In this document: one piece after another, positions 26,118 through 41,949 of the stretch | Numbering within the stretch: the stretch's first letter is position 1 | Layout of the letters: the number at the start of each line of letters is the position of its first letter | NCBI RefSeq assembly: GCF_032484785.1 | Contig: NZ_JAUETR010000001.1 | Coordinates: forward strand, 4,219,501-4,283,500 | DNA from: Bradyrhizobium sp. SZCCHNS1050 | GTDB taxonomy: Bacteria > Pseudomonadota > Alphaproteobacteria > Rhizobiales > Xanthobacteraceae | Direction of reading: 5' to 3' | Length of the DNA stretch: 64,000 bases | Position numbers and translations under genes: made by a program | Notes under the pieces: model-generated | Seen by the model: only the letters and a program-made list of their open reading frames with translations | What the model was told of the DNA's origin: nothing | Database searches by the model: none

Positions 26118-27016
26118 GCCGACAACCCCGCCAGCGCGAGGGCCGTGACCAGCATGCCCAGCACGTAAAGCAGCACGCCCGTGCCGTTGTACCAGGGCGC
26201 GAGCTCGCGCGGGTTCGTCATCAGCCGCCGCATCAGCACCAGCTGGGCCGCGATCAGCGCAACCACGATGATGGCATGGGCCGGGCGGCTCCAGACAATG
26301 AGCAGCGTCAACACCGCAACCTGCGCCAGCGCCATCGTGATGCAGGCGAGGCGCGCGGCGCGCTCGGCGCCGAGCAGCACCGGCAGCGAGTTGACGCCGC
26401 TGACGCGGTCGCCGCCGATCGACTTGAAGTCGTTCAGGGTCATGATGCCGTGCGCGCCCGCGCTATACAGCAGGGCGACCGCGAGCACGGGCCAGGACGG
26501 CGCCTGCGCGCTCATGATCGCTGCCGCGGTGATCCAGGGCAGGCCTTCGTAGCAGAGGCCGACGGCGCTGTTGCCCCACCAGCCGTTCTGCTTGAGCCGG
26601 ATCGGCGGCGCGCTGTAGGCCCAGGCCAGCGCGAGGCCAAGCGCCGCAGCAGCAAAGCCCCAGGTGCCGAGCAGGGTGGCGACGCCGAGCGACAGCACCG
26701 TCCAGATCAGCGCAATATAGAGACCCCAGCGTCCGGGAATGCGGCCCGACGGGATCGGCCGGTCCGGTTCGTTGAGCGCATCGACATGGCGGTCGAACCA
26801 ATCGTTGACGGCCTGGCTGGTGGCGCAAACCATCGGCCCGGCGAGCACGAGACCCGCGATCACGACCGGCCAGCGCGGCGCCAGTGGCGCGCCGGACGAG
26901 ATCACGCCGCAGCCGAACGCCCAGATCGGTGGAAACCAGGTGATCGGCTTCAACAGCTCGAGAACGGCCGAGGGATGAAGCCGGGGAGCGAGGGGGACGG
27001 GCGCGATCTCGGTCAT
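26114..27016 (-). CDS. bchG: Bacteriochlorophyll synthase BchG
   Basis: 300-residue UbiA-type membrane prenyltransferase that attaches the geranylgeranyl tail to bacteriochlorophyllide a. The first aspartate motif is NDWFDRHVDALNEPDRPIPS near residue 75, and the second region is NDFKSIGGDRVSGVNSLPV. Several membrane helices follow. The ATG at 27016 is 14 bp after the ppsR1 stop, and the gene overlaps the PucC-like gene. Confidence 0.93.
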   Translation of the reverse strand: MTEIAPVPLAPRLHPSAVLELLKPITWFPPIWAFGCGVISSGAPLAPRWPVVIAGLVLAGPMVCATSQAVNDWFDRHVDALNEPDRPIPSGRIPGRWGLYIALIWTVLSLGVATLLGTWGFAAAALGLALAWAYSAPPIRLKQNGWWGNSAVGLCYEGLPWITAAAIMSAQAPSWPVLAVALLYSAGAHGIMTLNDFKSIGGDRVSGVNSLPVLLGAERAARLACITMALAQVAVLTLLIVWSRPAHAIIVVALIAAQLVLMRRLMTNPRELAPWYNGTGVLLYVLGMLVTALALAGLSA

Positions 27017-27030
27017 TGCAACTGTTCCCC

Positions 27031-28458
27031 CTATTCCAACTGGCTGTCTTCTTCGCTCGGCTCGGCCAGGCCATAGCGCCGCAGCTTGACGTAGAGGCTC
27101 TGTCGGCTGAGGCCGAGCATCTCGGCGGCGGTGGCGCGGTTGTCGCCGGTCAGCTTGAGCGCGGTCTCGATGCACATCCGCTCGATCACGTCGGTGGTCT
27201 CGCGCACCAGCTCCTTGAGCGGCACGCGGCCGATCAGCTCGGCGAGCTGCTCGCGGGAGCGCGGAATATAGCCGTGGTCGCCGCCGTCGCCGGAGATGCG
27301 CGGGCCGACGTTGCGGATGGTGAAGCCGAGCCGGGCCTGGCCGGGCGCCCCGACCGTGCTGGCGGAGATCTCGACGTCGACCGGCGAGCCGTGCTCGCCG
27401 CGGACGACGCTGGAGAACAGCTTCACGCTGCCATGCTGGCGCAGATTGGTCAGCATGACCGAGAAATCGATCGCCGACTTGCCGATCCAGCGGTCGATCG
27501 TCTCGCCCATGATCTGGTGCATGTTCTCGATCTGGGCAAGCTGGAGGAAGGTGGCGTTGGCGTGCAGCAGGCGGCCGTCCATGTCGGTGATGACGAAGCC
27601 GTCGGGCGCCGATTCGACGAACTGCACGAGCTGGGTGTTGACGTCGGACGTCCTGGGGAGCGCAGGCTGCGACGTCTGCGGAGAGAACCGCAGCAGGAAC
27701 AGCGACGAGTTGTCCTGCCGGAAGAAGGTGCCGTCGAGCAGATAGTCGCGGCCACCGTCGAGCCGGATCTTGGCGCGTTCGATCTTGCCCTGCGAGCGGA
27801 TCGCCAGCGACAGGGATTGCGACATCGCCATGTCGTCGAGCAGCAGCACGTCGGGAAACAGCTTGCCGATCAGATTGGCGGCGCCATGGTCGAGCAGGGC
27901 GGCCGCGGCCGGATTGGCCTCGACGATGCGATGGCTCACCGCATCGACGATCAGCACCGGCTCGGCCGTGATCTGAAACAGGATCCGGTAGCGCGATTCG
28001 GCGTTGCGCATGCGCGAGTAGTCGCGCTCGATGGCAGCTTGCGCCTCGATCAGCTTCTGCTGGAGCGCGGCGGTGGCGCGCACGTCGCGGCCGACCGCGA
28101 TGAAGCGCGCCGCGCCCTTGATCGCCACCACCGCGAACAGGATCGGGATGTCCGGCCCGCGCGCGGCCGGATAACGCACCTCGCGCCAGCGCGACACCTT
28201 GCGCTGGGAGGCTTCGGCGAGCAGCAGCTCTGGCTTGGTCTGGCTTTCCTCGGACACTGTTGCTTGCCAGGATCGGCCGATCCACGCGTCTGTGTTTCTC
28301 AGTTCAAGCGGCAGGCCGGCTTGTTGAAAAGCCAGGTCCTGAATGTTGCCGTCGGCGTCGAGCGCGAGCGCAATGTCGGACGCTGCGGCCACCAGCATGC
28401 CCGCAACATCCGCATTGAGGTCGCCAAGCGACTCTTTCGGAGCTCTGAACGCCCTCAC
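27031..28458 (-). CDS. ppsR1: PpsR1, second PpsR/CrtJ-type regulator with one cysteine
   Basis: PAS-PAS-PAS-helix-turn-helix regulator, a paralog of PpsR2, ending in the Fis-type domain NRATAAEMLGLSRQSLYVKL. I chose GTG 28458 (475 residues): GGGAGGA lies just upstream, while ATG 28515 has no clear ribosome-binding site. With this start the single cysteine (ERMCIETALKL, beside the DNA-binding domain) is residue 429, which agrees with what I recall for PpsR1 of Bradyrhizobium ORS278. One cysteine permits an intermolecular but not an intramolecular disulfide. It lies between aerR and bchG in one transcription unit. Confidence 0.88.
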   Translation of the reverse strand: MRAFRAPKESLGDLNADVAGMLVAAASDIALALDADGNIQDLAFQQAGLPLELRNTDAWIGRSWQATVSEESQTKPELLLAEASQRKVSRWREVRYPAARGPDIPILFAVVAIKGAARFIAVGRDVRATAALQQKLIEAQAAIERDYSRMRNAESRYRILFQITAEPVLIVDAVSHRIVEANPAAAALLDHGAANLIGKLFPDVLLLDDMAMSQSLSLAIRSQGKIERAKIRLDGGRDYLLDGTFFRQDNSSLFLLRFSPQTSQPALPRTSDVNTQLVQFVESAPDGFVITDMDGRLLHANATFLQLAQIENMHQIMGETIDRWIGKSAIDFSVMLTNLRQHGSVKLFSSVVRGEHGSPVDVEISASTVGAPGQARLGFTIRNVGPRISGDGGDHGYIPRSREQLAELIGRVPLKELVRETTDVIERMCIETALKLTGDNRATAAEMLGLSRQSLYVKLRRYGLAEPSEEDSQLE

Positions 28459-28536
28459 CAACGCCGTTGTCCTCCCAGTCAAGGAGCTTTCGCGCGGCAA
28501 GTCTCGTTCCAGCATTCATCTTCACTGCACCCTCAG

Positions 28537-29433
28537 CTATCGCCGTTCGGTCAGAAGACTGACGACGTGCCGGGCTTGCGAAGCCTCTCTGCTCGGATCG
28601 GAGACGACACCGTCGCCGCCGACCAGGAGAACGAGTTCAGGCCGTTCAATAAAAGCAGGACCGCAGACCAGCACGCCGACGTCCTGGTTGGAGGACTCGC
28701 GCCGGACCATCCTTATGTTCGAGGCAAGATCGTCAAGCTTCTTGTCGCTGTTGGCGAAGAACTCGACGACGTTGAACCACTGCGAGCGAAGCGTCTCGAC
28801 GAAGCCGCGATCGGCCGTGTCCGGCTCGATCCAGGTCTCGAAGCCGTCGCGACGGAAGAACTCGCCGGCCAGCACGAGACCGAACATCATGTGGCCCAGC
28901 TCGCGCCTGTCGCCCGGCGCCGTGGTCAGCAGCACGCGCAGCCCCGCGGGCGCGACCGAGAGCTCGGCGCAGAAGGCCGAGCTGAAATGCCGCAGCAGCT
29001 GCTGCAGCCGCCACAGCGCGAGCGTGACGTCGGCGAAGTCGCGCTCGTCGTCGGCCCACAGATGGCGCAGATGGTTCGCGGTGGGGACCAGGAGATCGAG
29101 ATAGATGCGTTCCAGGGTCTCGCCGTGATCGCGATGCGCCTGGATGCAGGCCACCGCGCCAACATCGTCCGCATCCAGCACGAGTTCGGCGAAATCGGCC
29201 GCCTCCTGCGCCGAGGCCGTGATGATTGCCGGGACGCGTTCGAGCGCGGAGGCATGGGCCATCACGAGCCGCGGAATGATCTCGGCTTCGATCGCGTCGT
29301 TGAGTTGAGGGTGACGTGTGTTGCGCAGCGGCGCGATGATGCGCGGCGATGCAGGCGCATGAAAGCCGGGCTGCCCACGCTTCGTCCGAAAGCGGGCTCG
29401 CGGAAATCGGGCTGTCTCATTGAGCTCGGTCAT
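28537..29433 (-). CDS. aerR: AerR/PpaA, cobalamin-binding antirepressor of PpsR
   Basis: 298-residue AerR/PpaA-type protein. The C-terminal half has the B12-binding fold, with the His-containing LGHMMFGLVLAGEFFRRDGF, and the helical cap region has VPTANHLRHLWADDERDFA. In Rhodobacter these proteins bind hydroxo-cobalamin in light and modulate CrtJ/PpsR. I chose ATG 29433 because GGAGGGGAGG lies upstream. It is the first gene of the minus-strand unit that continues into ppsR1, matching the usual ppaA-ppsR pairing. Confidence 0.88.
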   Translation of the reverse strand: MTELNETARFPRARFRTKRGQPGFHAPASPRIIAPLRNTRHPQLNDAIEAEIIPRLVMAHASALERVPAIITASAQEAADFAELVLDADDVGAVACIQAHRDHGETLERIYLDLLVPTANHLRHLWADDERDFADVTLALWRLQQLLRHFSSAFCAELSVAPAGLRVLLTTAPGDRRELGHMMFGLVLAGEFFRRDGFETWIEPDTADRGFVETLRSQWFNVVEFFANSDKKLDDLASNIRMVRRESSNQDVGVLVCGPAFIERPELVLLVGGDGVVSDPSREASQARHVVSLLTERR

Positions 29434-29471
29434 AAGCGCCTCCCCTCCATATGAGCGCACGTCACTCGTTG

Positions 29472-29505
29472 CGTCAATATTATTTGACGTCAATTTTGAT
29501 TGACA
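29472..29505. promoter_or_regulatory. Two overlapping PpsR-like boxes at aerR (facing bchF)
   Basis: CGTCAATATTATTTGACG (29472-29489) and CGTCAATTTTGATTGACA (29488-29505) share a central ACGT, so their centres are 16 bp apart. Both have N12 between half-sites and a strong GTCAAT/TTGAC core. The pair lies 39 bp before the aerR ATG on the minus strand and far upstream of bchF. The same geometry occurs at bchE. Confidence 0.65.
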
Positions 29506-29541
29506 CTCTTCCTGCCCAGGTCTAGCGTTTCCCCATCGGGC

Positions 29542-29626
29542 TCGCACTCGGGGATTTGCGATGCGCCACCTGCGAACTGCACAACGTAGCGCTGATCAGA
29601 CCGAGTGCGATGCACCACAAATCCCC
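29542..29626 (+). other. Alternative base-pairing elements in the bchF leader
   Basis: Two perfect complementary pairs interlock: TCGCACTCGG (29542-29551) with CCGAGTGCGA (29601-29610), and GGGGATTTG (29550-29558) with CAAATCCCC (29618-29626). They overlap by two bases on the left side and are arranged A-B-A'-B', so they would be mutually exclusive or form a pseudoknot in RNA. This may be a leader switch or a chance pattern. No known riboswitch class was recognised. Confidence 0.35.
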
Positions 29627-29659
29627 CTGTGGTTGTCGTCATCGCATCACTGGGCACCG

Positions 29660-31545
<1,886 letters not shown>

Positions 31546-31546
31546 G

Positions 31547-33077
31547 ATGCAGCTGTCGGTCTGGACCTATGAAGGACCTCCGCACATCGGCGCGATGCGC
31601 ATCGCGACCGCGATGCGCGACGTGCACTACGTGCTGCACGCGCCGCAGGGCGACACCTACGCCGATCTCCTGTTCACGATGATCGAGCGCCGCGACCGCC
31701 GGCCGCCGGTCACCTACACCACGTTCCAGGCGCGCGATCTCGGCGGCGACACCGCGGATCTGCTTCAGAGCGCGGCGCGCGCCGCTTACGAGCGCTTCCA
31801 GCCGCAGGCGATGCTGGTCGGCGCATCCTGCACGGCCGAGCTGATCCAGGATGATCCCGGCGGGCTCGCGCAGGCCTTGAAGCTTCCCATTCCGGTGATC
31901 CCGCTCGAGCTGCCGGCCTATCAGCGCAAGGAGAATTGGGGCGCCTCAGAAACGCTCTACCGGATTGTACGGGCGTTGGCTGCGTCTTCCGCAGATGGCT
32001 CCCCCCGCCGTGAAAGGAAGACAGGCGCCCGTCCAGTCTGCAACCTGCTTGGTCCGACGGCGCTCGGCTTCCGTCACCGCGACGACCTCGCGGAAGTGAC
32101 CAGGCAGGTTGTGGAGCTCGGCATCGAGATCAACGTCGTCGCGCCGTGGAACGCGACGCCGGCCGATCTCGCCCGCCTTCCCGACGCCGATTTCAACATC
32201 GTGCTGTATCCCGAGATCGCGCTGACGACGGCGCAATGGCTCAATCGCCAGTTCGGCCAGCCTTTCACGCGCACGATCCCGATCGGCGTCGGCGCGACGC
32301 GCGACTTCATTGCGGAGGTCGCAGGCCTCGCCGGCGTCGATGCCGCGCCGGTGCTGGCGCGCAGCGAGAGCCGGCTGCCGTGGTACTCGCGCTCGGTCGA
32401 TTCGACCTATCTCACCGGCAAGCGCGTCTTCATCTTCGGCGACGCGACCCATGCGGTCGCCGCGGCGCGCGTCGCGACGCAGGAGCTCGGCTTCGAGGTC
32501 GTCGGCCTCGGCACCTATGCCCGCGAGTTCGCCCGCGAGATCCGCGAAGCCGCCGCGATCTACGGCGTGGAGCCGCTGATCACGGATGATTACCTGGAGG
32601 TCGAGGCCCGCGTCGGCGAGCTGCGGCCCGAGCTCGTGCTTGGCACGCAGATGGAGCGTCACATCGCCAAGCGGCTCGGCATTCCCTGCGCCGTGATCTC
32701 CTCGCCGTGCCACGTGCAGGATTTTCCCGCGCGCTATTCGCCGCAGATGGGCTTCGAAGGCGCCAACGTGCTGTTCGACACCTGGGTGCATCCTTTGATG
32801 ATGGGCCTGGAGGAGCATCTGCTCGGCATGTTCCGCGAGGACCATGAATTCGCCGATCACGCGCCGTCGCATCTCGGCGCAGCACCGGCCGCGCCGCCGC
32901 AGCAGCCGCAGCTGCGCGTCGTCGAAACCTACGTCACCACCGAGCTTGCCTGGGCGTCCGACGCCGAGCGCGAGCTGACCAAGATTCCGTTCTTCGTGCG
33001 CGGCAAGGCTCGGCGCAACACCGAACGATTCGCGCGCGAGCGCAACGTCAACCTGATCACACTCGAGACCTTGTACG

Positions 33078-33103
<26 letters not shown>
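31547..33103 (+). CDS. bchB: Light-independent protochlorophyllide reductase subunit BchB
   Basis: 518-residue NifK-like partner of BchN. It starts [20 protein letters not shown]. The cluster cysteine is in [16 protein letters not shown], and the conserved [20 protein letters not shown] lies near residue 390. A C-terminal domain ([20 protein letters not shown]) of the light-independent reductase type closes the protein. Its last 26 bp overlap the start of bchH. Confidence 0.96.
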
Positions 33104-37570
<4,467 letters not shown>

Positions 37571-37585
37571 GTAGGGCTCTCTCCG

Positions 37586-38287
37586 ATGACCTCAGCGCAA
37601 TATCTCGCCCGCCGCAGTGAAGTGGAGACCTATTTCGACCGCACCGCGGTCGCCGCCTGGACACGGCTGACGTCGGATGCGCCGGTCGGCCGCATCCGCG
37701 CCACGGTGCGGGCCGGCCGTGACGAGATGCGGCGGACGCTGCTGTCATGGCTCCCGCTCGATCTGCGCGGCGCGCGCATTCTCGACGCCGGCTGCGGCAC
37801 CGGCAGCTTCTCGATCGAGGCGGCCCGTCGCGGCGCCGATGTCGTCGCCGTCGACATTTCGCCGACCCTGATCGAGATCGCCCAGCGCCGGCTGCCCGAC
37901 GACATCAGCCGCAACGCCATTCAGTTCGTCGCCGGCGACATGCTCGATCCCAGGTACGGCGGCTTCAACTTCGTCGTCGCGATGGACTCGTTCATCCACT
38001 ACCGCGCCGAGGATGCCGTGCGGATTGTCGCCGGTCTGGCCGCTCGCACCTCCGACGCGATCCTGATGACCTATGCGCCGCGCACGCCGTTGCTCGCCGT
38101 CATGCATGCCGTCGGTGGCGTGTTCCCGCGCGGCAACCGCGCGCCGTCGATCGAGCCGGTCGCCGAGCAGAAGCTGTATCGCCTGATCGCCGACCATCAC
38201 GATCTCGCCGACTGGCGCTGCGCCCGCAGCCGCCGCATCGCCAACGGCTTCTATATCTCGCAGGCGCTGGAGCTCCGCCCGGCATGA
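37586..38287 (+). CDS. bchM: Magnesium-protoporphyrin IX methyltransferase BchM
   Basis: 233-residue SAM-dependent methyltransferase making Mg-protoporphyrin IX monomethyl ester, the substrate of AcsF and BchE. The SAM motif ILDAGCGTGSFSIEAARRGA lies near residue 65, followed by VVAVDISPTLIEIAQRRL. The C-terminal region RSRRIANGFYISQALELRPA is family-typical. It sits 15 bp after bchL and overlaps lhaA. Confidence 0.95.
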   Translation: MTSAQYLARRSEVETYFDRTAVAAWTRLTSDAPVGRIRATVRAGRDEMRRTLLSWLPLDLRGARILDAGCGTGSFSIEAARRGADVVAVDISPTLIEIAQRRLPDDISRNAIQFVAGDMLDPRYGGFNFVVAMDSFIHYRAEDAVRIVAGLAARTSDAILMTYAPRTPLLAVMHAVGGVFPRGNRAPSIEPVAEQKLYRLIADHHDLADWRCARSRRIANGFYISQALELRPA

Positions 38288-39714
38288 GCGCACGCGCACC
38301 ATCGATCATGCAGGCGTGGATGCGGCTGTCGTCGCGCTATCTGCCGTTTGCGGATGCCGCCTCGACCGAGCTGCCGCTGTCGCGCCTGATGCGGCTGTCG
38401 CTGTTCCAGGTCTCGATCGGCATATCGGTGGTGCTGCTCAACGGCACGCTCAACCGCGTCATGATCGTGGAGCTCGGCGTGCCCTCCTGGCTGGTCGCGA
38501 CCATGGTGGCGCTGCCGCTGGTGTTCGCACCGCTGCGGGTGCTGATCGGCTTCAAGTCCGATCATCACCGCTCGGTGCTCGGCTGGCGCCGGGTGCCCTA
38601 CATCTGGATGGGCACCCTGTTGCAGTTCGGCGGCCTCGCGATCATGCCGTTCGCGCTGCTCGTGCTCTCGTCGGGCGACGCACCGGGCCAGGTGATCGCC
38701 GGCCGTATCGGTGCCGCGCTTGCGTTCCTGCTGGTCGGCGCCGGGTTGCACACGACGCAGACGGCAGGCCTGTCACTCGCGACCGACATCGCGCCGGAGC
38801 ATTCGCGTCCGCGCGTCGTCGCCTTTCTCTACGTGATGCTGATGTTCGGCATGATGGCGAGCGCGCTGACCTTCGGTGGGCTGCTCGCCGAGTTCAGCGA
38901 GATGCGGCTGATCCAGGTGATCCAGGGCGCGGCGCTGACCGAGATGGTGCTCAACGTCATCGCGCTGTGGAAGCAGGAGGCGCGTGATCCGTCGCGCACG
39001 TCGGCGGCCCGCGAGCGGCCGCGCTTCGGCGACTCCTGGCGACACTTCCGGGAGGCGGGTGGCTCGGCACGCGTGCTGCTCGCAGTCGGGCTCGGCACCG
39101 CCGGCTTCACCATGCAGGACATCCTGCTGGAGCCTTACGGGGCTGAGATCCTGCATCTGACCGTCGGCGAGACCACGGCGCTGACCGCCTTGTTCGCCGC
39201 GGGCACGCTGGCCGGCTTCGGTCTCTCTGCGCGCCGCCTCGGCAAGGGCTCCGATCCCTATCGGATCGCCGCCCTCGGCGGACTGGTCGGGCTGTTCGCT
39301 TTCTCTGCTGTCATCTTCTCGGCGCCGCTGGCCTCACCCTTGTTGTTCCGGATTGGCACCACGCTGATCGGTCTCGGCGGCGGGCTGTTCGCCGTGGGCA
39401 CGCTGACGGCGGCGATGGCACTGGTGCAGAACGGCGAGAGCGGGCTTGCGCTCGGTGCCTGGGGCGCGGTGCAGGCGACGGCGGCGGGGCTCGCGATCGC
39501 CGGCGGCGGCGCCATTCGCGATGTGATGTCGCAGCTCGCGCTGGATGGCCGCCTCGGCGTCGCCCTTGCCGGTCCCGCGACCGGCTACAGCATCGTCTAC
39601 CACGTCGAAATCGCGCTGCTGTTCGTCACGCTTGCGGTCATCGGACCGCTGGTGCGGCGGCGAGCGGCGGAGCCGCAGCAACTACAATTCGGAATCGCTG
39701 AATTTCCAGGTTAG
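38284..39714 (+). CDS. lhaA: LhaA, light-harvesting 1 assembly protein
   Basis: 476-residue PucC/LhaA-type membrane protein with about 12 helices. NGTLNRVMIVELGVPSWLVA near the N-terminus and GWRRVPYIWMGTLLQFGG are family sequences. LhaA supports LH1 assembly around the reaction centre in Rhodobacter. The position between bchM and puhA is the conserved one. It overlaps bchM by 4 bp, with puhA following after 19 bp. Confidence 0.9.
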   Translation: MSARAPSIMQAWMRLSSRYLPFADAASTELPLSRLMRLSLFQVSIGISVVLLNGTLNRVMIVELGVPSWLVATMVALPLVFAPLRVLIGFKSDHHRSVLGWRRVPYIWMGTLLQFGGLAIMPFALLVLSSGDAPGQVIAGRIGAALAFLLVGAGLHTTQTAGLSLATDIAPEHSRPRVVAFLYVMLMFGMMASALTFGGLLAEFSEMRLIQVIQGAALTEMVLNVIALWKQEARDPSRTSAARERPRFGDSWRHFREAGGSARVLLAVGLGTAGFTMQDILLEPYGAEILHLTVGETTALTALFAAGTLAGFGLSARRLGKGSDPYRIAALGGLVGLFAFSAVIFSAPLASPLLFRIGTTLIGLGGGLFAVGTLTAAMALVQNGESGLALGAWGAVQATAAGLAIAGGGAIRDVMSQLALDGRLGVALAGPATGYSIVYHVEIALLFVTLAVIGPLVRRRAAEPQQLQFGIAEFPG

Positions 39715-39733
39715 CCCGGTCGGGGAGGAAACC

Positions 39734-40516
39734 ATGCAGACGTCTTTCACGAGCTACATCGATGTCGCCCAGGTGGTGCTTTACGGGTTCTGGGTGTTCT
39801 TCGCAGCCCTGATCCTCTACCTGCGCACCGAGGACAAGCGCGAAGGCTATCCGCTGCAGTTCGAGGGCCGCGTCGGCCGCCGGACCGCCTCGAGCGGTCA
39901 CGGCTTCCCGACCCCGCCGAGCCCGAAGACCTACCACATGCATGGCGGCCGCACCGCGACCCTGCCGAACTGGGACAACGACCGCGCCGATGCGCCGGTG
40001 ACGCCGATGTATCCCTGGCCGGGCACGCCTTATCTGCCGACCGGCAATCCGATGCTCGACGGTGTCGGCCCGGGCTCCTTTGCCGCGCGCAAGGACGAGC
40101 CGGAGCTGACCATCGACAACATCCCTGCGATCGTGCCGCTGCGCGTCGACGGCAGCATCTTCATCGCCTCCGAAGATCCGGATCCGCGCGGCATGCCAGT
40201 GCTGGGTTGCGACGGCAGGCTCGGCGGCAAGGTTCGGGAGGTCTGGGTCGACCGCGCCGAGATGCTGATCCGATACCTCGAGGTCGAGGTCGACGGCATC
40301 GTCGGACGTCACGTGCTGCTGCCGATGACCATGGCCATCGTCGACAGGTCGCGTAAGGCGGTGCTGGTCGATGCCATCCTCGGCTCGCAATTCGCCAGCG
40401 TGCCGGGCCTTGCCAACCCCGACCAGGTCACCAAGCTCGAGGAAGACAAGATCGTCGGCTACTATGGCGGCGGTCATCTCTACGCGACTGCTGCACGGCA
40501 GGAGCCGCTGCTGTGA
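39734..40516 (+). CDS. puhA: Reaction centre H subunit PuhA
   Basis: 260-residue H chain with one N-terminal membrane helix (VAQVVLYGFWVFFAALILYL), then the cytoplasmic domain starting RTEDKREGYPLQ. PRGMPVLGCDGRLGGKVREV and GGGHLYATAARQEPLL are typical. ATG 39734 follows GGGAGGAAACC. It caps the L/M core on the cytoplasmic side and helps proton delivery to QB. The stop overlaps the puhB GTG start. Confidence 0.96.
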   Translation: MQTSFTSYIDVAQVVLYGFWVFFAALILYLRTEDKREGYPLQFEGRVGRRTASSGHGFPTPPSPKTYHMHGGRTATLPNWDNDRADAPVTPMYPWPGTPYLPTGNPMLDGVGPGSFAARKDEPELTIDNIPAIVPLRVDGSIFIASEDPDPRGMPVLGCDGRLGGKVREVWVDRAEMLIRYLEVEVDGIVGRHVLLPMTMAIVDRSRKAVLVDAILGSQFASVPGLANPDQVTKLEEDKIVGYYGGGHLYATAARQEPLL

Positions 40517-41163
40517 GTACGCGCAGGGAGATGGACACGCTGATGCTGCCGGAGGGCGAGCGGCTGCTTTGGCAGGGACAGCCCACGGTGAAGGCGCTGC
40601 TGCTGCGGGTGTTCCACCTGCGCCTCGTGCTGGCTTATTTCGCGGCGCTGTTCGGCGCGCGCGTTGTGGCGGGCGTGCTCGATCATCAGCCGCTCGCGGC
40701 CTCGGTCGTCGGCGCCTCGTCGCTGGTGACGCCGGTGGCACTGGCGACGCTGCTGCTCACCGGGCTCGCGGTGCTCTACAGCCGCACCACGCGCTATACC
40801 ATTACCAGCCGGCGCGTACTGCTGCAGTTCGGCGCCGTGTTGCCGATGACCCTGAACGTGCCGTTCAAGCAGGTGGCACGGGCGGATGCGAAGCTGTTCT
40901 CCGATGGCTCCGGCGATCTGCCGCTCGGCGTCACCGCGCAGCAGCGGCTGTCGTATCTGCTGCTGTGGCCGCATGCGCGGCCGTGGCGGCTGAACGAGGT
41001 CGAGCCGATGCTGCGCGGCGTTCCGGACGCCCGCAACGTCGCCGAGATTCTTGCCAAGGCGCTGGTTGCGGCGTCGGATGGCGCCGTCGCCGCGCAGCCG
41101 CTGCCGACAGCCAATGGTCAGTCGCAAGGCGCACCGCCGGCGGCGGTCGCCAGCGCGGCGTGA
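40513..41163 (+). CDS. puhB: PuhB, photosynthetic complex assembly protein
   Basis: 216-residue PH-domain-like membrane protein needed for reaction centre assembly in Rhodobacter. LPEGERLLWQGQPTVKALLL leads to two hydrophobic segments (about residues 35-85), then TTRYTITSRRVLLQFGAVLP, a bacterial PH-like domain. GTG 40513 overlaps the puhA stop (GTGA). ATG 40531 or 40543 are alternatives closer to conserved sequence. The Ala/Gln-rich C-terminus is probably flexible. Confidence 0.88.
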   Translation: MSTRREMDTLMLPEGERLLWQGQPTVKALLLRVFHLRLVLAYFAALFGARVVAGVLDHQPLAASVVGASSLVTPVALATLLLTGLAVLYSRTTRYTITSRRVLLQFGAVLPMTLNVPFKQVARADAKLFSDGSGDLPLGVTAQQRLSYLLLWPHARPWRLNEVEPMLRGVPDARNVAEILAKALVAASDGAVAAQPLPTANGQSQGAPPAAVASAA

Positions 41164-41179
41164 TCGGGAGGAGGGCGCG

Positions 41180-41647
41180 ATGAGCAACGCCGATAGCCAT
41201 GCCGAAGCCGAGATCATCATTCCGAAGGGCGCGCTCCGCGCGGCCTTCGCGCTGGTCGCCTTTGCCCTGCTCGCGGCCGGCGTCGGCCGGGTCACGGGTA
41301 TCGGCACGGTGCGCAACGACCACGTCACGGCGGTGCAGTCGACGGCGCTGCGGTTCGAGGACCGTGCCGATGGCGGCATTGCGGTGGTGTCGCCCGACAG
41401 CGGCAAGCTCGTGACCGTGGTCGAGGCCGGCGGCGATGGCTTCCTGCGCACCGTGCTGCGCAGCATGGCCTTCGACCGCCAGCGTCTCGCGATCGGATCG
41501 GGCCCGGCGTTCACGATCAACCGCTGGTCCGACGGCCATCTGACACTGGACGATCCCGCCACCGGCCGGCGGATCGATCTCGCGCCGTTCGGCGCCGACA
41601 ACATGCGCCGGTTCACGGGATTGATGGCGATGGGAGAGCCGCGATGA
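41180..41647 (+). CDS. puhC: PuhC, photosynthetic complex assembly protein
   Basis: 155-residue protein with one membrane segment ([19 protein letters not shown]) and a periplasmic beta-rich domain. [14 protein letters not shown] and [15 protein letters not shown] are typical of PuhC, which helps LH1-RC assembly. ATG 41180 follows GGGAGGAGGG. The stop overlaps the next small gene. Confidence 0.88.
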   Translation: MSNADSHAEAEIIIPKGALRAAFALVAFALLAAGVGRVTGIGTVRNDHVTAVQSTALRFEDRADGGIAVVSPDSGKLVTVVEAGGDGFLRTVLRSMAFDRQRLAIGSGPAFTINRWSDGHLTLDDPATGRRIDLAPFGADNMRRFTGLMAMGEPR

Positions 41648-41949
41648 GAGGATTATGGGCCGCCGGGCCGCGCCGCTTCGACATCGGCTGCAGCATCGAG
41701 ATCGAGCAGACCTCCGAGACCTTGCATGCCCATGTCACGCTCGACCGCGACGTCAACATTCGTCCGGGCGACGAAGTGCTGATCCAGGGCGCGCCGATCG
41801 TGGTGAAGTTCGGCGAGCAGCTCAACCTGCGCCGCACCGCCACGGTGGTGCGGGCAGGTCCCTTGAAGCGCCTGATGATGCATGTCGCGGGCTATCTCGA
41901 GCTCACGGAATTGTACGACGTCAGCTTTTCGGACGGGAGGGTCAGATGA
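41644..41949 (+). CDS. Conserved-position hypothetical protein, 101 residues
   Basis: Small soluble-looking protein (no signal peptide or membrane segment) rich in beta-type sequence: [40 protein letters not shown], then [15 protein letters not shown]. It overlaps both puhC and acsF by 4 bp, so it is certainly translated within the operon. I could not place it in a named family. Its position just before acsF suggests a part in cyclase or reaction centre assembly, which is inference only. Confidence 0.75.
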   Translation: MRGLWAAGPRRFDIGCSIEIEQTSETLHAHVTLDRDVNIRPGDEVLIQGAPIVVKFGEQLNLRRTATVVRAGPLKRLMMHVAGYLELTELYDVSFSDGRVR

